DNA of 64,000 bases, taken from Anaerolineales bacterium (GTDB taxonomy: Bacteria > Chloroflexota > Anaerolineae > Anaerolineales > Villigracilaceae). The stretch is taken from the NCBI GenBank assembly GCA_016932715.1, contig JAFGCG010000087.1, forward strand, positions 1 through 64,000. The letters run 5' to 3'. The notes below the pieces were generated by a model, which saw only the letters and a list, made by a program, of their open reading frames with translations, had not been told where the DNA came from and searched no databases. Both the position numbers and the translations under genes were made by a program. Shown piece by piece: positions 42,217 to 51,750 of the stretch (its first letter is position 1; every line of letters begins with the position of its first letter).

Positions 42217-44240
42217 TCAACGCGGACAAATTGAAAAAGATTTCTGAAAAGCCCTGGTTTTATCCAGCGGCTTTGCTGTTAATCGGATTTGCTGCCTATG
42301 GATACGTGTTGACTTCCCTAGGCTATTACTGGGCCGATTGGGAAATCGTGATGTTTACTAAACTCAATCCCGCCCTGCAATTTCGCTTTTACGCCCACGA
42401 TCGTCCATTTCCCTGGACCTATCATTTGATCTATTTTCTCGTTGGTTCAAAACCGATTGGCTGGCATATCATTACCCTGCTTATTCGTTGGGCCGGGACC
42501 TTGTTTTTTGTTCATGCACTGATCCTGCTTTGGCCTCGCTATAAGAGTCACATGCTCTGGCTGGGCGTGCTGTTGCTGGTTTATCCGGGTTTTCTTCAGC
42601 AGTCACAATCTGCCACGAAGGCACGCCATATCATGACGTTTTTACTGTTTGCTCTCTCCGTCTATTTAATGGCGCTCGCGATTAAACGTCCGAAATGGGC
42701 ACGCCTGCTTTTCCCGCTTTCCTGGCTGGCGACCTTTGCACACCTTTTCACAACCGAATATTTTGCCGGGCTCGAATTGATGCGCCCGGTTTTGCTTTGG
42801 ATACTTATGGAGGGTGAGAACAAAAAGAATTCACATTTATTACGCCAGGTTGCCGTCACCGCTCTGCCTTATGTACTGATCACAATATTCTATTTCTGGT
42901 GTCGCTTTTTCTATTTTCCTGTTATTTTTCATACCACGAGCCGGATCAGTGACATGAATTCGGTGTTGAGCGGCTTTCAGGAGTCTTTCCCCGGGTCTGT
43001 ATTGTACTTTTTGAGCGGGGCGTTGTTCGACCTGGTTTATTTAACGCTGCAGGTCTGGGTCGATGCCATTATCAACTTTGAAGGTTTTAGTTTTCAAAAA
43101 AGAGTAGCCTGGTTTGTATTCGCTCTGGGTATTGTACTCACAGCTGCCTTTGCATTCTTTTATAACGTTAAGGAAGAAGAAGCAAAAGAAGCATCGGACC
43201 ATTCATCTCCAGCCTGGATGTTCATGGTTGGCTTTGGGTTATTCATTCTGGGCGCTCTTCCTATCTGGATAATCGGCAAACAGATCAGTGCAGGCGGCTG
43301 GAATGACCGTTTCGCGCTGGCTCCCATGCTTGGCGCCATTTTAATGGTTATGGCGCTCCTGCTTTGGTTTGTTCGCCCTGCCGGGCAAAAATTCATCCTT
43401 GGTTTCCTGCTGGTGTTCTCGATTGCCGCACAGGCCTGGGTCGTCAACAATTATCGTCAGGATTGGCGTACCCAGCTCGATTACTACTGGCAGCTTTATT
43501 GGCGTGCGCCTGCATTGCAGCCCGGCACGGCTCTTTTTACCTTTGAACAGCCCTCGCCTTCTATCACGCATTATTCGGACGCAGGCTTTGCGCTCAATAT
43601 TCTATATCATTATCAGACCGAAGATGGTTTCCTCCCCTACTGGCTCTTTTTGCGCAGGTTTCATTTTGAGTACCAACCAGATGATTCGTTTGTCTATGAC
43701 CTGCGCGGCCTGGTTTTTAAGGGGAATACCTCGAAGGGGATTGCGGTTATGCATCAGTCAGGAAGCGCTTGTCTGCGGGTGCTGGATCCGGTGTACGCGC
43801 ACGACCCTCGTTTTACCGAAGGGCAGGAGATCCTTATTCCCCTTTCCAACCTTTCTCGCATCATTCCCGACCCCGCAGCTCCGCCGCCCGACCCCGATAT
43901 TTTTGGCCCTGAGCCTGCTCATAATTGGTGTTACTTTTTCCAGAAAGCTGATCTGGCCCGCCAGGAAAAGGATTGGAATACGGTCATTGCCTTGCTTGAG
44001 CAGGTGCAGCAGGAGGGCTTTGCTCCCGGCTATGGCGCTGAATACATTCCGTTCATCGAAGCCTATGCTCAGACAGGTGATTGGCAGAAAGCCTACGATC
44101 TGACTCTCGCAGCTCGCGATGTGAACTCTGGTCTTAAGAAGATGTTATGCACCAATTGGTCGCGTTTGAGTGAGATTCCCTCGGCGGATCTGGAAGTGGT
44201 TGGACAGGTCAGGCAATCCCTTGACTGTCCGGATAATTGA
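42213..44240 (+). CDS. Large polytopic membrane protein, possibly GT-C glycosyltransferase-like
   Basis: The 675-residue protein has a first membrane helix followed by an outward loop with YYWADWEIV. About ten further helices follow to residue 420, then an extracytoplasmic C-terminal domain of about 250 residues that ends with TPR-like helices. The helix-loop with acidic residues after TM1 is reminiscent of GT-C lipid-linked sugar transferases, but the match is weak and no family is certain. It is coupled to the zinc-ribbon gene upstream. Confidence 0.6.
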   Translation: MINADKLKKISEKPWFYPAALLLIGFAAYGYVLTSLGYYWADWEIVMFTKLNPALQFRFYAHDRPFPWTYHLIYFLVGSKPIGWHIITLLIRWAGTLFFVHALILLWPRYKSHMLWLGVLLLVYPGFLQQSQSATKARHIMTFLLFALSVYLMALAIKRPKWARLLFPLSWLATFAHLFTTEYFAGLELMRPVLLWILMEGENKKNSHLLRQVAVTALPYVLITIFYFWCRFFYFPVIFHTTSRISDMNSVLSGFQESFPGSVLYFLSGALFDLVYLTLQVWVDAIINFEGFSFQKRVAWFVFALGIVLTAAFAFFYNVKEEEAKEASDHSSPAWMFMVGFGLFILGALPIWIIGKQISAGGWNDRFALAPMLGAILMVMALLLWFVRPAGQKFILGFLLVFSIAAQAWVVNNYRQDWRTQLDYYWQLYWRAPALQPGTALFTFEQPSPSITHYSDAGFALNILYHYQTEDGFLPYWLFLRRFHFEYQPDDSFVYDLRGLVFKGNTSKGIAVMHQSGSACLRVLDPVYAHDPRFTEGQEILIPLSNLSRIIPDPAAPPPDPDIFGPEPAHNWCYFFQKADLARQEKDWNTVIALLEQVQQEGFAPGYGAEYIPFIEAYAQTGDWQKAYDLTLAARDVNSGLKKMLCTNWSRLSEIPSADLEVVGQVRQSLDCPDN

Positions 44241-44296
44241 GTCATCGAAATCAAAAGTCTTGGATTCCAGGATCGCTCCAGTATAAATACTGCTCG

Positions 44297-45409
44297 ATGA
44301 AAATCGAATCGCTTACTCTCCATCACATTTCGATGCCGCTGGTGGCGCCGTTCGAGACTTCCTTCGGGCGCGAGACGGACCGCCAGTGCATTCTGATCAC
44401 ATTGCGAGCCGCGGGGTTAACGGGTTACGGCGAATGTGTCGCGACCCGCGATCCGGGCTATAACTACGAAACGACCGGCACAGCCTGGCATATCCTCAAG
44501 GAGTTTGTCGCGCCGCTGATCCTCGGCAAAGATGTCCCCGATGCCGCAGATTTCCAGAAGCGCGTGGCAGGGATTCGCGGTCATCATCTCGCCAAAGCGG
44601 GCGTGGAGATGGCGCTGTGGGACCTGCTGGGGAAACGCGACGGCAAATCGCTGAAGGAAATGTTTGGGGGCACGCGCGCAAAGGTCGAGGTGGGGGTCTC
44701 GATTGGGATCCAGGAATCCGCCGCGGCGCTGGTGCGGACCGTCGCATCGTATCTGAAAAAAGGTTATCGCCGCGTCAAGATCAAGATCAAGCCGGGCCGC
44801 GCAGTCGAGGAGACCTCCGCGGTCCGAGAGGCGTATCCGGACCTGCGCCTGCAAGTCGACGCGAACTCCGCCTATACCCTGGAGACGGCTGAGGCGCTCA
44901 AGCCGCTCGACGATCTGGATCTGCTGTTGATCGAACAGCCTCTCTACGAAGATGACATCTGGGATCATCGCAGGCTGCAGGCGGAGTTGAAAACGCCGAT
45001 CTGTCTGGATGAAAGCATCCTTTCGCCGCGCCACGCGCGCTACGCGCTGGAGATGGAAGCCTGCCAGATCATCAACATCAAGCCGGCGCGCGTCGCTGGG
45101 CTCAGCCAGGGGATTGCCATCCATGATTATTGCCATGCACGCCATGTGCCGGTCTGGTGCGGGGGCATGCTGGAGACGGGTGTGGGCCGCGCTTCGAACC
45201 TGGCGATCGCTTCCCTGCCCGGATTCATCCTGCCGGGAGATGTCTCCGCCTCCGACCGTTATTACCAGCGCGATATCACGAAGGAACGTTTTGTGCTGAA
45301 CGGCGACAGCACGATCGATGTGCCCACTGGTCCCGGTTTGGGAGTCACGATCGACGAAGAGGCGCTGAAGCAGTTTACACTCTCGGAAGCCACCCTCAAG
45401 GCTGAATAG
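44297..45409 (+). CDS. menC: Enolase-superfamily enzyme, o-succinylbenzoate synthase / N-acylamino acid racemase group
   Basis: The 370-residue protein has the muconate-lactonising subgroup pattern. KIKIKPG supplies the KxK general base, DANSAYT, IEQPL and DES provide the metal ligands, and KPARVAG carries the second catalytic Lys. Members of this group either dehydrate SHCHC to o-succinylbenzoate in menaquinone synthesis or racemise N-acyl amino acids. Without other men genes here the choice is open. ATG 44297 fits the family start (MKIESLTLHHISMPLVAPF). No clear ribosome-binding site is seen. Confidence 0.85.
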   Translation: MKIESLTLHHISMPLVAPFETSFGRETDRQCILITLRAAGLTGYGECVATRDPGYNYETTGTAWHILKEFVAPLILGKDVPDAADFQKRVAGIRGHHLAKAGVEMALWDLLGKRDGKSLKEMFGGTRAKVEVGVSIGIQESAAALVRTVASYLKKGYRRVKIKIKPGRAVEETSAVREAYPDLRLQVDANSAYTLETAEALKPLDDLDLLLIEQPLYEDDIWDHRRLQAELKTPICLDESILSPRHARYALEMEACQIINIKPARVAGLSQGIAIHDYCHARHVPVWCGGMLETGVGRASNLAIASLPGFILPGDVSASDRYYQRDITKERFVLNGDSTIDVPTGPGLGVTIDEEALKQFTLSEATLKAE

Positions 45410-45424
45410 TATAATCAAGGCGCT

Positions 45425-47134
45425 ATGCCTCAAAGAAAATCGGATCCGCCGCGAACTCGCGGAAATTCTTTAAAAACCAATTCGCGGCAGTTCGCGGCAG
45501 GAATGGTACTTGTGTTAATAGTCTCAGCCTGCCGCGCGCAAGTGACCTCCATCCCGCCGCAAATCGCCCAGGAATCTCTTCCCATAAATTTTTCTGTTCA
45601 GGTCCCTGCATCCACGCCTTCCCCAACTCGTGATTCGCAATCGGGGGACGGACAGATCCAATGGCTCTATGCGCTGGTCGCGCCGTTCCCAACTGTGACG
45701 GACGGTGTCTCGTATGACGAACTGCATCTTGCCTGGACGGAGGGCGCGGCTGCGGCTCCTGCCTCCTTCAGCGGGGTCCCGTTATTGATGGAGTCAGCCA
45801 CCCTGGCGGCGTTCACCGCGCTGTGGGACGAACCCGCACCGGGCGCGGTGCGCGTCCTGGCGGCAGACAGGCTGCTCGAGGAAGCCTGGTCCGACATGCC
45901 CTCCTGGGCGATCATCCCGTTCGAGAAGCTCGAGCCAAAATGGAAAGTATTGACCGTTGACGGGCAGTCACCGATCCGCAAGAACTTTGATCTCGCACAG
46001 TATCCTCTGGTCGCGAGTTTTAAGGTTGAATCTGCCAATCGCGGTCAACAGTCAGCGATCAGCGGTCAACCTTCCAACTACGATGCTTCGAAGCTCACCA
46101 CCGTCATCATGACCGGTGTGACGGCGCTCGTGCGCGCCACTGCACTGACCATGGAATTAAAGGGCACAACCTATCCCGGCGAAAGGATCCGTGAGGTGCT
46201 GCGTGAAGCGGACATTACGCACGTGAGCAACGAGATTCCGTTCTTCACAGGCTGCACGTATCCCAAGCCCGATCAGGCGGCGCTGGTCTTTTGCAGCGAC
46301 CCGAAATATATGGATCTGCTGACCGACGTTGGCGCCGATGTGATCGAATTGACCGGCAATCACTTTGCAGATCGCGGGGCTGCGGGAATGCTGGAAACCA
46401 TCGAGATCTACAATCAAAATGGGCTGCCCTATTTCGGCGGCGGCGTGGATTTGCAGGATTCGCTCGAGCCGGCGCTGTTCGAGGTCAATGGCAACAAGGT
46501 CGCGTTCATTGGCTGCAATAAACCGGACGTGGGGCGCTTCCCGACCGCGACGGATTATCAGCCCGGCGCCGCGCCGTGCGATTTCGACTATCTCCCACAA
46601 AAGATCGCTGAATTGAAAGCCCAGGGCTACGTGGTCATCTCCACCTTCCAATGGAATGAAAGCTACGACTCGCGCCCGGCTCCCCAGCAGATGGACGATT
46701 TCCGTCTCATGGCTGATTCCGGCGCCTCGATTGTCAGCGGCAGCCAGGCGCATTACGCCCAGATGATGGAGTTCTACAGCGGCGCATTCATTCACTATGG
46801 ACTGGGTAATCTATTCTTCGACCAAATGGGCGATCAGGACTGGATGCCAAAGGGGATTCGCCGTGAGTTTTTTGATCGCTATGTGATTTATGATGGCAAA
46901 TTAATCAGCGTCGAATTGATCACCGCGCTGCTGGAGGATTATTCACGCCCGCGCCTGATGACCGAGCAGGAACGCCTCGGCTTTTTACAGGAATACTTTT
47001 TCTACAGCGGCTGGATTCCCTTCCGCCCCACGCCGACTCCCACGATCACGCCAACGCTGACCCCGATGTCCATCCCGTCTCTTTCAGGGGCGTCGCGCTC
47101 GCTTCCAGCGAGGACCGCGACACCTGCGCCGTAA
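45425..47134 (+). CDS. CapA-family lipoprotein (PGA_cap metallophosphatase-like)
   Basis: The 569-residue protein has a lipobox LIVSAC and a secreted region of low conservation to about 200. The PGA_cap domain follows, with ITHVSNEIPFF, VIELTGNHFADRG, FIGCNKP, and the C-terminal QAHYAQMMEFYSGAFIHYGLGNLFFDQ divided at helix ends. These His/Asp/Asn residues match the calcineurin-like metal site of CapA. Relatives act in poly-gamma-glutamate capsule anchoring. Residues about 204-217 (NRGQQSAISGQPSN) are encoded by a repeat tract (46036-46071). Confidence 0.87.
   Translation: MPQRKSDPPRTRGNSLKTNSRQFAAGMVLVLIVSACRAQVTSIPPQIAQESLPINFSVQVPASTPSPTRDSQSGDGQIQWLYALVAPFPTVTDGVSYDELHLAWTEGAAAAPASFSGVPLLMESATLAAFTALWDEPAPGAVRVLAADRLLEEAWSDMPSWAIIPFEKLEPKWKVLTVDGQSPIRKNFDLAQYPLVASFKVESANRGQQSAISGQPSNYDASKLTTVIMTGVTALVRATALTMELKGTTYPGERIREVLREADITHVSNEIPFFTGCTYPKPDQAALVFCSDPKYMDLLTDVGADVIELTGNHFADRGAAGMLETIEIYNQNGLPYFGGGVDLQDSLEPALFEVNGNKVAFIGCNKPDVGRFPTATDYQPGAAPCDFDYLPQKIAELKAQGYVVISTFQWNESYDSRPAPQQMDDFRLMADSGASIVSGSQAHYAQMMEFYSGAFIHYGLGNLFFDQMGDQDWMPKGIRREFFDRYVIYDGKLISVELITALLEDYSRPRLMTEQERLGFLQEYFFYSGWIPFRPTPTPTITPTLTPMSIPSLSGASRSLPARTATPAP
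46036..46071. repeat. In-frame GGTCAAC/GATCAGC repeat in capA
   Basis: Degenerate units CAATCGCGGTCAACAGTCAG and CGATCAGCGGTCAACC sit in the weakly conserved region before the CapA domain. They are related to the CAGCGNTTAGC tract at 53660-53695. Confidence 0.5.
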
Positions 47135-47149
47135 CTTCAGAAAAGGAGC

Positions 47150-47791
47150 ATGCCTGTGACGATCTACGATATTTCCCTCACGATTTCGCCCGATCTTCCG
47201 ACCTGGCCCGGCGACCCGCGCCCGGAACTGGAACTCTATGAATCGATGGAGAAAGGCGCGCTTTACAATGTCACCCGGCTGAGGGCCGGCGTTCATCTCG
47301 GCACGCACGTGGACGCGCCGCGTCATTTCATCAGAGATGGCCGCACGGTCGAGCAGCTCCCTCTGGAGGTGTTGACCGGCCCCTGTTACGTGATACAGTT
47401 ACCGGATGGGGTCGAGGCGATCACGTCTGAAGTCCTGGATCGGACGGAAATCACCTCTGAGATGAAACGGGTCCTTTTTGGAACGCGCAATTCCCATCTC
47501 TGGGCAAGAGGTGAGCGTGAATTCCAGACAGATTTTGTCGCGGTTACGGAGGATGGCGCGGAGTGGCTGGTCGAACGCGGCGTCCAACTGGTGGGCCTGG
47601 ATTACCTTTCCATCGCGCCGTACAGCGAAACCATCCCAACCCATATCGTTTTGCTCAAGGCAGGGGTCGTGATTGTTGAGGGATTGAATTTATCCAATGT
47701 GATGCGCGGTTTTTACGATCTCTACTGTCTGCCGCTCAAAATCGCCGGCTGCGACGGTGCGCCTGCGCGGGCTATCCTTGTTCAGTCATGA
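47150..47791 (+). CDS. Cyclase family protein (kynurenine formamidase-like)
   Basis: The 213-residue protein matches the cyclase (DUF/PF04199) family. TWPGDPRPEL is near the start, and HLGTHVDAPRHF is the HxGTHxDxPxH metal motif. A later GLDYLSIAP and the distal ALLKxxV-type segment IVLLKAGVVIVEGLNLSNV also fit. In this family the motif binds Mn/Zn and hydrolyses formyl-kynurenine or similar amides. Other tryptophan-catabolism genes are not near, so the substrate is open. AAGGAG lies ahead of the ATG. Confidence 0.9.
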   Translation: MPVTIYDISLTISPDLPTWPGDPRPELELYESMEKGALYNVTRLRAGVHLGTHVDAPRHFIRDGRTVEQLPLEVLTGPCYVIQLPDGVEAITSEVLDRTEITSEMKRVLFGTRNSHLWARGEREFQTDFVAVTEDGAEWLVERGVQLVGLDYLSIAPYSETIPTHIVLLKAGVVIVEGLNLSNVMRGFYDLYCLPLKIAGCDGAPARAILVQS

Positions 47792-47824
47792 TGTTGAAAC
47801 GGAACCAGCTCTACACTGGAGGGT

Positions 47825-48568
47825 ATGATGTTTGAAGACATGCAACCGCAATTGGACGAACGTCCGGTGACACGAAGCCGCAAGTACTTTGGAATGACCA
47901 CCACACAGATCGCGATCCTGGCTGGCCTGGCAGGCGCGGCCTGTCTGTTGTTTGCAGTGGCAGGCTGGCTTGCCCTGCGGGGGGGCAGCCTCGCTCCCGC
48001 TCCTCAGGATACGCCTGTCCCGCAATCCACAGCCACACCGTTCGTGCTCCCAACATTAACTCCTACGGAAACGCCCACGCCTGTCCCGTATGAAATATTG
48101 ATCCCCGAGGGGTGGGTGCAATTCAAAACTGCGCTGGTTGAGATCTGGCTGCCAAAGGGCTTCAAACAGCAAAAGCCCAAACCGTCTGACGATTTGTCGG
48201 ATTCGCTGACGCTGGATTTGGAGGTGGTAGGCGCGGCTTCAGAGACATCGCTGTACCCGGTGATCGTTAAGGTTTCGTATGAGCCGCTCACCGTAGGCTC
48301 ACTGGATGCTTATGTGGAGAATCTGCCGATTCAACTATCATCGGAAATCCGTGTGGCCGGTAAAAGAAAGGTCACCATAAATTCAGTGGAGGCGGTCGTG
48401 ATTCTGCTTGAAATGCGACTCAGTGGTGATGAGGTCAATGACCAGGTTTATGTTTTTCTCGATGGAGGCACCGTTTGGTTTGTTCAGTATGTAGCTCAGA
48501 TCAATGAATTCTACGAGTTGCTTCCCATGTTCGAGCAGAGTATCAAGACATTTCGAACGGTGCGGTGA
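47825..48568 (+). CDS. Membrane-anchored protein of unknown function with Thr/Pro linker
   Basis: The 247-residue protein has a short cytoplasmic tail and one transmembrane helix (about 27-52, Ala/Leu/Gly-rich). A T/P-rich extracytoplasmic linker reaches to about 90, followed by a 150-residue globular domain that starts with YEILIPEGWVQF. This resembles the compact lipoprotein/PsbP-like domains common in Chloroflexota secreted proteins. I do not recognise a named family. Overlapping start codons MM at 47825 make the exact N-terminus ambiguous by one residue. Confidence 0.6.
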   Translation: MMFEDMQPQLDERPVTRSRKYFGMTTTQIAILAGLAGAACLLFAVAGWLALRGGSLAPAPQDTPVPQSTATPFVLPTLTPTETPTPVPYEILIPEGWVQFKTALVEIWLPKGFKQQKPKPSDDLSDSLTLDLEVVGAASETSLYPVIVKVSYEPLTVGSLDAYVENLPIQLSSEIRVAGKRKVTINSVEAVVILLEMRLSGDEVNDQVYVFLDGGTVWFVQYVAQINEFYELLPMFEQSIKTFRTVR

Positions 48569-48587
48569 TCCACTCGCGCGCAGATTT

Positions 48588-49145
48588 TCAATCAAAATAA
48601 ATATTCAAGTCTGAGCAATCGAAGCGGTTGCCGCAGTTGGGGCAGGTCACTTTGCAGTTCTTTTCCACCATTTCATGACCGCAGCGGTCGCAGAGGTATA
48701 CATGCTGTTTGCCGGTTTGAGTCTCGTCCCACTGGATGGGCTTGAGCAGCGACCGGTCGAATTCGGGGATCTTCTCCAGGCCGAGCCTTTTGACCTCGCG
48801 GATGACCGCTTCCGCGTCCCTGCGTAACTTGCCCACGTCGATTCCCCGGCAAATCTCGGGCCAGTCTTTCAGCCATTTCCGGCTGCGGTCATAGACTTTG
48901 ACCGCACCGTTATAGTTCCTGCGTGTGATGTGCAGATAGACCACTGCGATCTGCAAAATTCCCCGGTACAGATCGCGGACTTTCCCTTTTTCCTCCTTCC
49001 AGGCCTCTTCCAGCGCTTCATGCGCCTCAAAATAGTGACCCGCGTTGAACAAGCGGAGTCCTGCCGTGGCTTGCAGGTGAAGAGAGGCATGACATAAGCT
49101 ATCCAGCGAATCAGTCATAGAGAGGGTATCTATAATTATAGTCAC
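48588..49145 (-). CDS. DUF309 domain protein with C-terminal zinc ribbon
   Basis: The 185-residue protein has the DUF309 helical motif GLRLFNAGHYFEAHEALEEAWKEE (HxxxE..W pattern) and GILQIAVVYLH. The ribbon HVYLCDRCGHEM..CPNCGNRFDCSDL follows. DUF309 is of unknown function; the conserved His, Glu and Trp suggest a small-molecule or metal site. Possible starts are GTG 49145, lying in the AT-rich promoter, or ATG 49118. It diverges from the DUF4129 gene. Confidence 0.82.
   Translation of the reverse strand: MTIIIDTLSMTDSLDSLCHASLHLQATAGLRLFNAGHYFEAHEALEEAWKEEKGKVRDLYRGILQIAVVYLHITRRNYNGAVKVYDRSRKWLKDWPEICRGIDVGKLRRDAEAVIREVKRLGLEKIPEFDRSLLKPIQWDETQTGKQHVYLCDRCGHEMVEKNCKVTCPNCGNRFDCSDLNIYFD
49131..49140. 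promoter_or_regulatory. Palindromic -10 element of a divergent promoter
   Basis: TATAATTATA is self-complementary and can serve as a TATAAT-type -10 box on both strands between the DUF309 and DUF4129 genes. The -35 elements are not clear. Confidence 0.35.
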
Positions 49146-49169
49146 AATGGTAAAATTTGCTCTCTACCT

Positions 49170-50063
49170 ATGCGCTCGTTTTTTGAAAATAAACGCCTGG
49201 TCCTGCTGCTGGCTGCGCTCGCGCTCGGGGCTTTAACGGTACTCGCTGTCAGCTTGAACGATGTCCCATTCCGCGCGGCGCAGCATTTCGGTGTGGAAAA
49301 GACGGCGGAGAGACCCCTGCCGCCTGCGGACCCCATGCCCCAGATCCTGATGAATGTCCCTCTTTGGAAGCAGTTGCTCGCCGCCGGGCTGGTTGTCCTG
49401 CTGATGGTCCTGATCATCATGTTATTATCACCCAAATGGCGCAAGCGCCTGCTCTGGCTGCTTGTCAAGGGCTTGATCTGGGTGGCGGCAATTTACATTC
49501 TGTTGACAAACCCTATACTCTCTGGAGCACTCTCGCGCCTCCTTATGCCTCCTCAGCTGCAGGCAGACGAGCCCGCGGGCGAGGATGCGTTTACGCCAAT
49601 ACCCGTGTTCGAACCGCCCCAGGTCTCCTCTACACTTGCGTATGCGATCAGCTTCGCTTTTGCCTTGCTTCTGCTGGTGGTGCTCTGGTTCCTTTATCGC
49701 GGCTGGCAGAACTATGTGGCTCTGAACCAAAGAAAACCATTGGAGGAGATCGCCCGGATCGCGCGTTCCTCATTGAACGACCTTTCCTCCGGCAGGAATT
49801 CGAGCGATGTGATTATCAATTGTTACCTGCGGATGAGCGATGTTGTGTCGAGCAAACAGCAATTGCATCGCGAAATTGCCATGACCCCGCGCGAGTTTGC
49901 GCTGCGCCTGGAGCGGGCTGGTCTACCTGGTGAGGCGGTGAAGCGCCTGACAGGCTTGTTCGAAGGCGTTCGCTATGGTGACCGGAAATCGGCGCCCCAG
50001 GATGTGAATGAGGCGGTGAGCTGCCTCAAGACGATTCTGCATTACTGCGGGGAGCCGGTATGA
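49170..50063 (+). CDS. DUF4129 membrane protein (transglutaminase-operon type)
   Basis: The 297-residue protein has membrane helices at about 8-28, 67-87, 92-115 and 160-182. A cytosolic C-terminal DUF4129 domain follows, with NQRKPLEEIARIARSSLNDL, VIINCYLRMSDVVS and EFALRLERAGLPGEAVKRLTGLFEGVRYG. DUF4129 proteins sit in clusters with MoxR ATPases and DUF58 proteins, as here. The operon is 49170-53659 with an ATGA overlap to the next gene. Confidence 0.85.
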   Translation: MRSFFENKRLVLLLAALALGALTVLAVSLNDVPFRAAQHFGVEKTAERPLPPADPMPQILMNVPLWKQLLAAGLVVLLMVLIIMLLSPKWRKRLLWLLVKGLIWVAAIYILLTNPILSGALSRLLMPPQLQADEPAGEDAFTPIPVFEPPQVSSTLAYAISFAFALLLLVVLWFLYRGWQNYVALNQRKPLEEIARIARSSLNDLSSGRNSSDVIINCYLRMSDVVSSKQQLHREIAMTPREFALRLERAGLPGEAVKRLTGLFEGVRYGDRKSAPQDVNEAVSCLKTILHYCGEPV

Positions 50064-50668
50064 TCCTGCAAAAGCGACGCCGGCTCATTTTTGCCGCTGC
50101 ATTGCTGATTGCCGGAATATTGGCATTCCCTTTGCGTGAAACGATCTATGAAACGATTGTCGTCCCGGCTGCGTTCATCTTGTGGAGCCTTAGTCTGCTG
50201 TATCGTTCGCTTCCCCAGGAGCTTTGGTGGTGGATCGTTGTTTTCGTCGTGTTCGCGATGCTTGCATTTAGCCTGGCGCCGCGCTCTACCTTCCGTGGCA
50301 GGGCGGAGGCGAAGCGCAAACCTCGCCTGGGACAGGTGGAAGCCCTGGCGGTCTGGCTGCGAAAAGCGGAAGGCGGCATTTATTTCAAGTGGCTCATTGC
50401 GCATCGGCTTGGGCAGCTGGCGTATCAAATCCTGCTCCAGCGCGAGAGCGGGCGCCCGCGTTCGGTCTTTGCTCCCCTGCTCGGAACGGATTGGGAACCG
50501 ACCAGGGAATTGCAAAACTATCTCGAAACCGGCTTGCATGGATCGTTCGCAGATTTTCCGAACGTGAAACGCCTTTTTGGAACGCCGCAGCCGACTCCGC
50601 TCGATCTTGATGTCGCAGAAGCTGTCGAGTTTCTTGAGTCGCAAACAACCATGGACACCTGCACTTGA
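50060..50668 (+). CDS. Membrane protein of the MoxR/DUF58 cluster
   Basis: The 202-residue protein has two N-terminal helices (about 10-24 and 31-75, split by RETIYETIVVPA) and a long cytosolic region with EALAVWLRKAEGGIYFKWLIAHRLGQLAYQILL. The position between DUF4129 and MoxR genes and the small size suggest an accessory part of this cluster; no named domain is recognised. The 3' end runs into the ACCTGCACTTG repeat: the last residues MDTCT are repeat-encoded. Confidence 0.65.
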   Translation: MILQKRRRLIFAAALLIAGILAFPLRETIYETIVVPAAFILWSLSLLYRSLPQELWWWIVVFVVFAMLAFSLAPRSTFRGRAEAKRKPRLGQVEALAVWLRKAEGGIYFKWLIAHRLGQLAYQILLQRESGRPRSVFAPLLGTDWEPTRELQNYLETGLHGSFADFPNVKRLFGTPQPTPLDLDVAEAVEFLESQTTMDTCT

Positions 50669-50700
50669 AGCTGAACGCTTCACGTTCAGGTGCAAGTGTA
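50648..50700. repeat. Inverted repeat ACACCTGCACTTG at the 3' end of the membrane-protein gene
   Basis: ACACCTGCACTTGAAG..GAACG is mirrored by CGTTCAGGTGCAAGTGT with a central TTCA. It includes the last codons and stop of the preceding gene. The same unit (CTTGCACCTGC) occurs at about 25448. It may also end transcription between this gene and moxR. Confidence 0.55.
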
Positions 50701-50772
50701 AACGCAGATGAACACAGATTTTTTGATAAATATCCCTTTTATCTGTGGTTAAAGAAATCATTGGAGTAAATC

Positions 50773-51726
50773 GTGACTGACATTTCTCAAGTTTCATCGC
50801 TGAGCAGGCAAGTCATCGCCGAGGTGGAGCGCGCGGTCGTTGGCAAACGCCTCCTGCTCGAAATGATGATGGCATCCGTCCTGGCGGGCGGACACCTTCT
50901 GCTGGAGGATTTCCCTGGTTTAGGGAAAACACTCGTGGCGCGCAGTTTTGCGAAGGTCCTCGGGCTGGAATTCAAACGGATCCAGTTCACGCCCGACCTG
51001 CTGCCGGGAGATATCACCGGCGGGTACATCTTCAACCGCACCAAAAACCAGTTCGAACTTCGTAAAGGTCCGATCTTTGCGAACATTGTCCTGGCGGATG
51101 AGATTAACCGCGCTTCCCCGAAAACGCAGTCTGCGCTGCTGGAAGCCATGCAGGAGGGCCAGGTGACTATCGAAGGCGAAACACTGCCTTTGCCTGTGCC
51201 TTTCCTAGTGCTTGCCACACAGAACCCGATCGAATACGAAGGGACCTTCCCGCTGCCTGAAGCCCAGCTCGACCGTTTCATGTTGAAGCTGGCGGTCGGT
51301 TACCCGAGCATGGAAGAGGAGAAATTGATCCTGCGCCGCCGCCGTGAACGCAAACAGGATGAAGTGATCCTGCGCGAAGTGACCCAGGCACAACAAGTGC
51401 TGGAAATGCGGGATGCCGTCGAGACGGTCCATGTGAACGCCGACCTCGAGAACTATATCGCCGCGCTGGTCCATGCCACACGCGTGGACCGTCGCGTGGC
51501 GGTTGGAGCGAGTCCGCGCGGGTCGCTGGCGTTCCTCAAGATCGCGCGCGCCAACGCCGCGCTCGAAAACCGTGATTTCATTACGCCCGATGACATCAAG
51601 CGCTATGCCGTCCCTGTGCTCAGCCATCGCGTGATCCTGCAGCCTGAATATTGGATGTCGCGTCAGGTCACGGATGATGTGATTCGTGACACGCTGGATA
51701 GGACGCCGGTGCCGGTGGTGAAGTAG
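50773..51726 (+). CDS. moxR: MoxR family AAA+ ATPase
   Basis: This is a 317-residue MoxR chaperone-like ATPase. Walker A is LLLEDFPGLGKTLVAR, Walker B is NIVLADEINRASPKTQSALLEAMQE, sensor 1 lies in VLATQNPIEYEGTFPLPEAQLDRF, and the lid has GASPRGSLAFLKIARANAAL. MoxR proteins mature metalloenzymes or membrane complexes with von Willebrand/DUF58 partners, as encoded downstream. The GTG start at 50773 follows TGGAG. Confidence 0.93.
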   Translation: MTDISQVSSLSRQVIAEVERAVVGKRLLLEMMMASVLAGGHLLLEDFPGLGKTLVARSFAKVLGLEFKRIQFTPDLLPGDITGGYIFNRTKNQFELRKGPIFANIVLADEINRASPKTQSALLEAMQEGQVTIEGETLPLPVPFLVLATQNPIEYEGTFPLPEAQLDRFMLKLAVGYPSMEEEKLILRRRRERKQDEVILREVTQAQQVLEMRDAVETVHVNADLENYIAALVHATRVDRRVAVGASPRGSLAFLKIARANAALENRDFITPDDIKRYAVPVLSHRVILQPEYWMSRQVTDDVIRDTLDRTPVPVVK

Positions 51727-51750
51727 CCAGATCGTCGAATAGTCGCCTGG

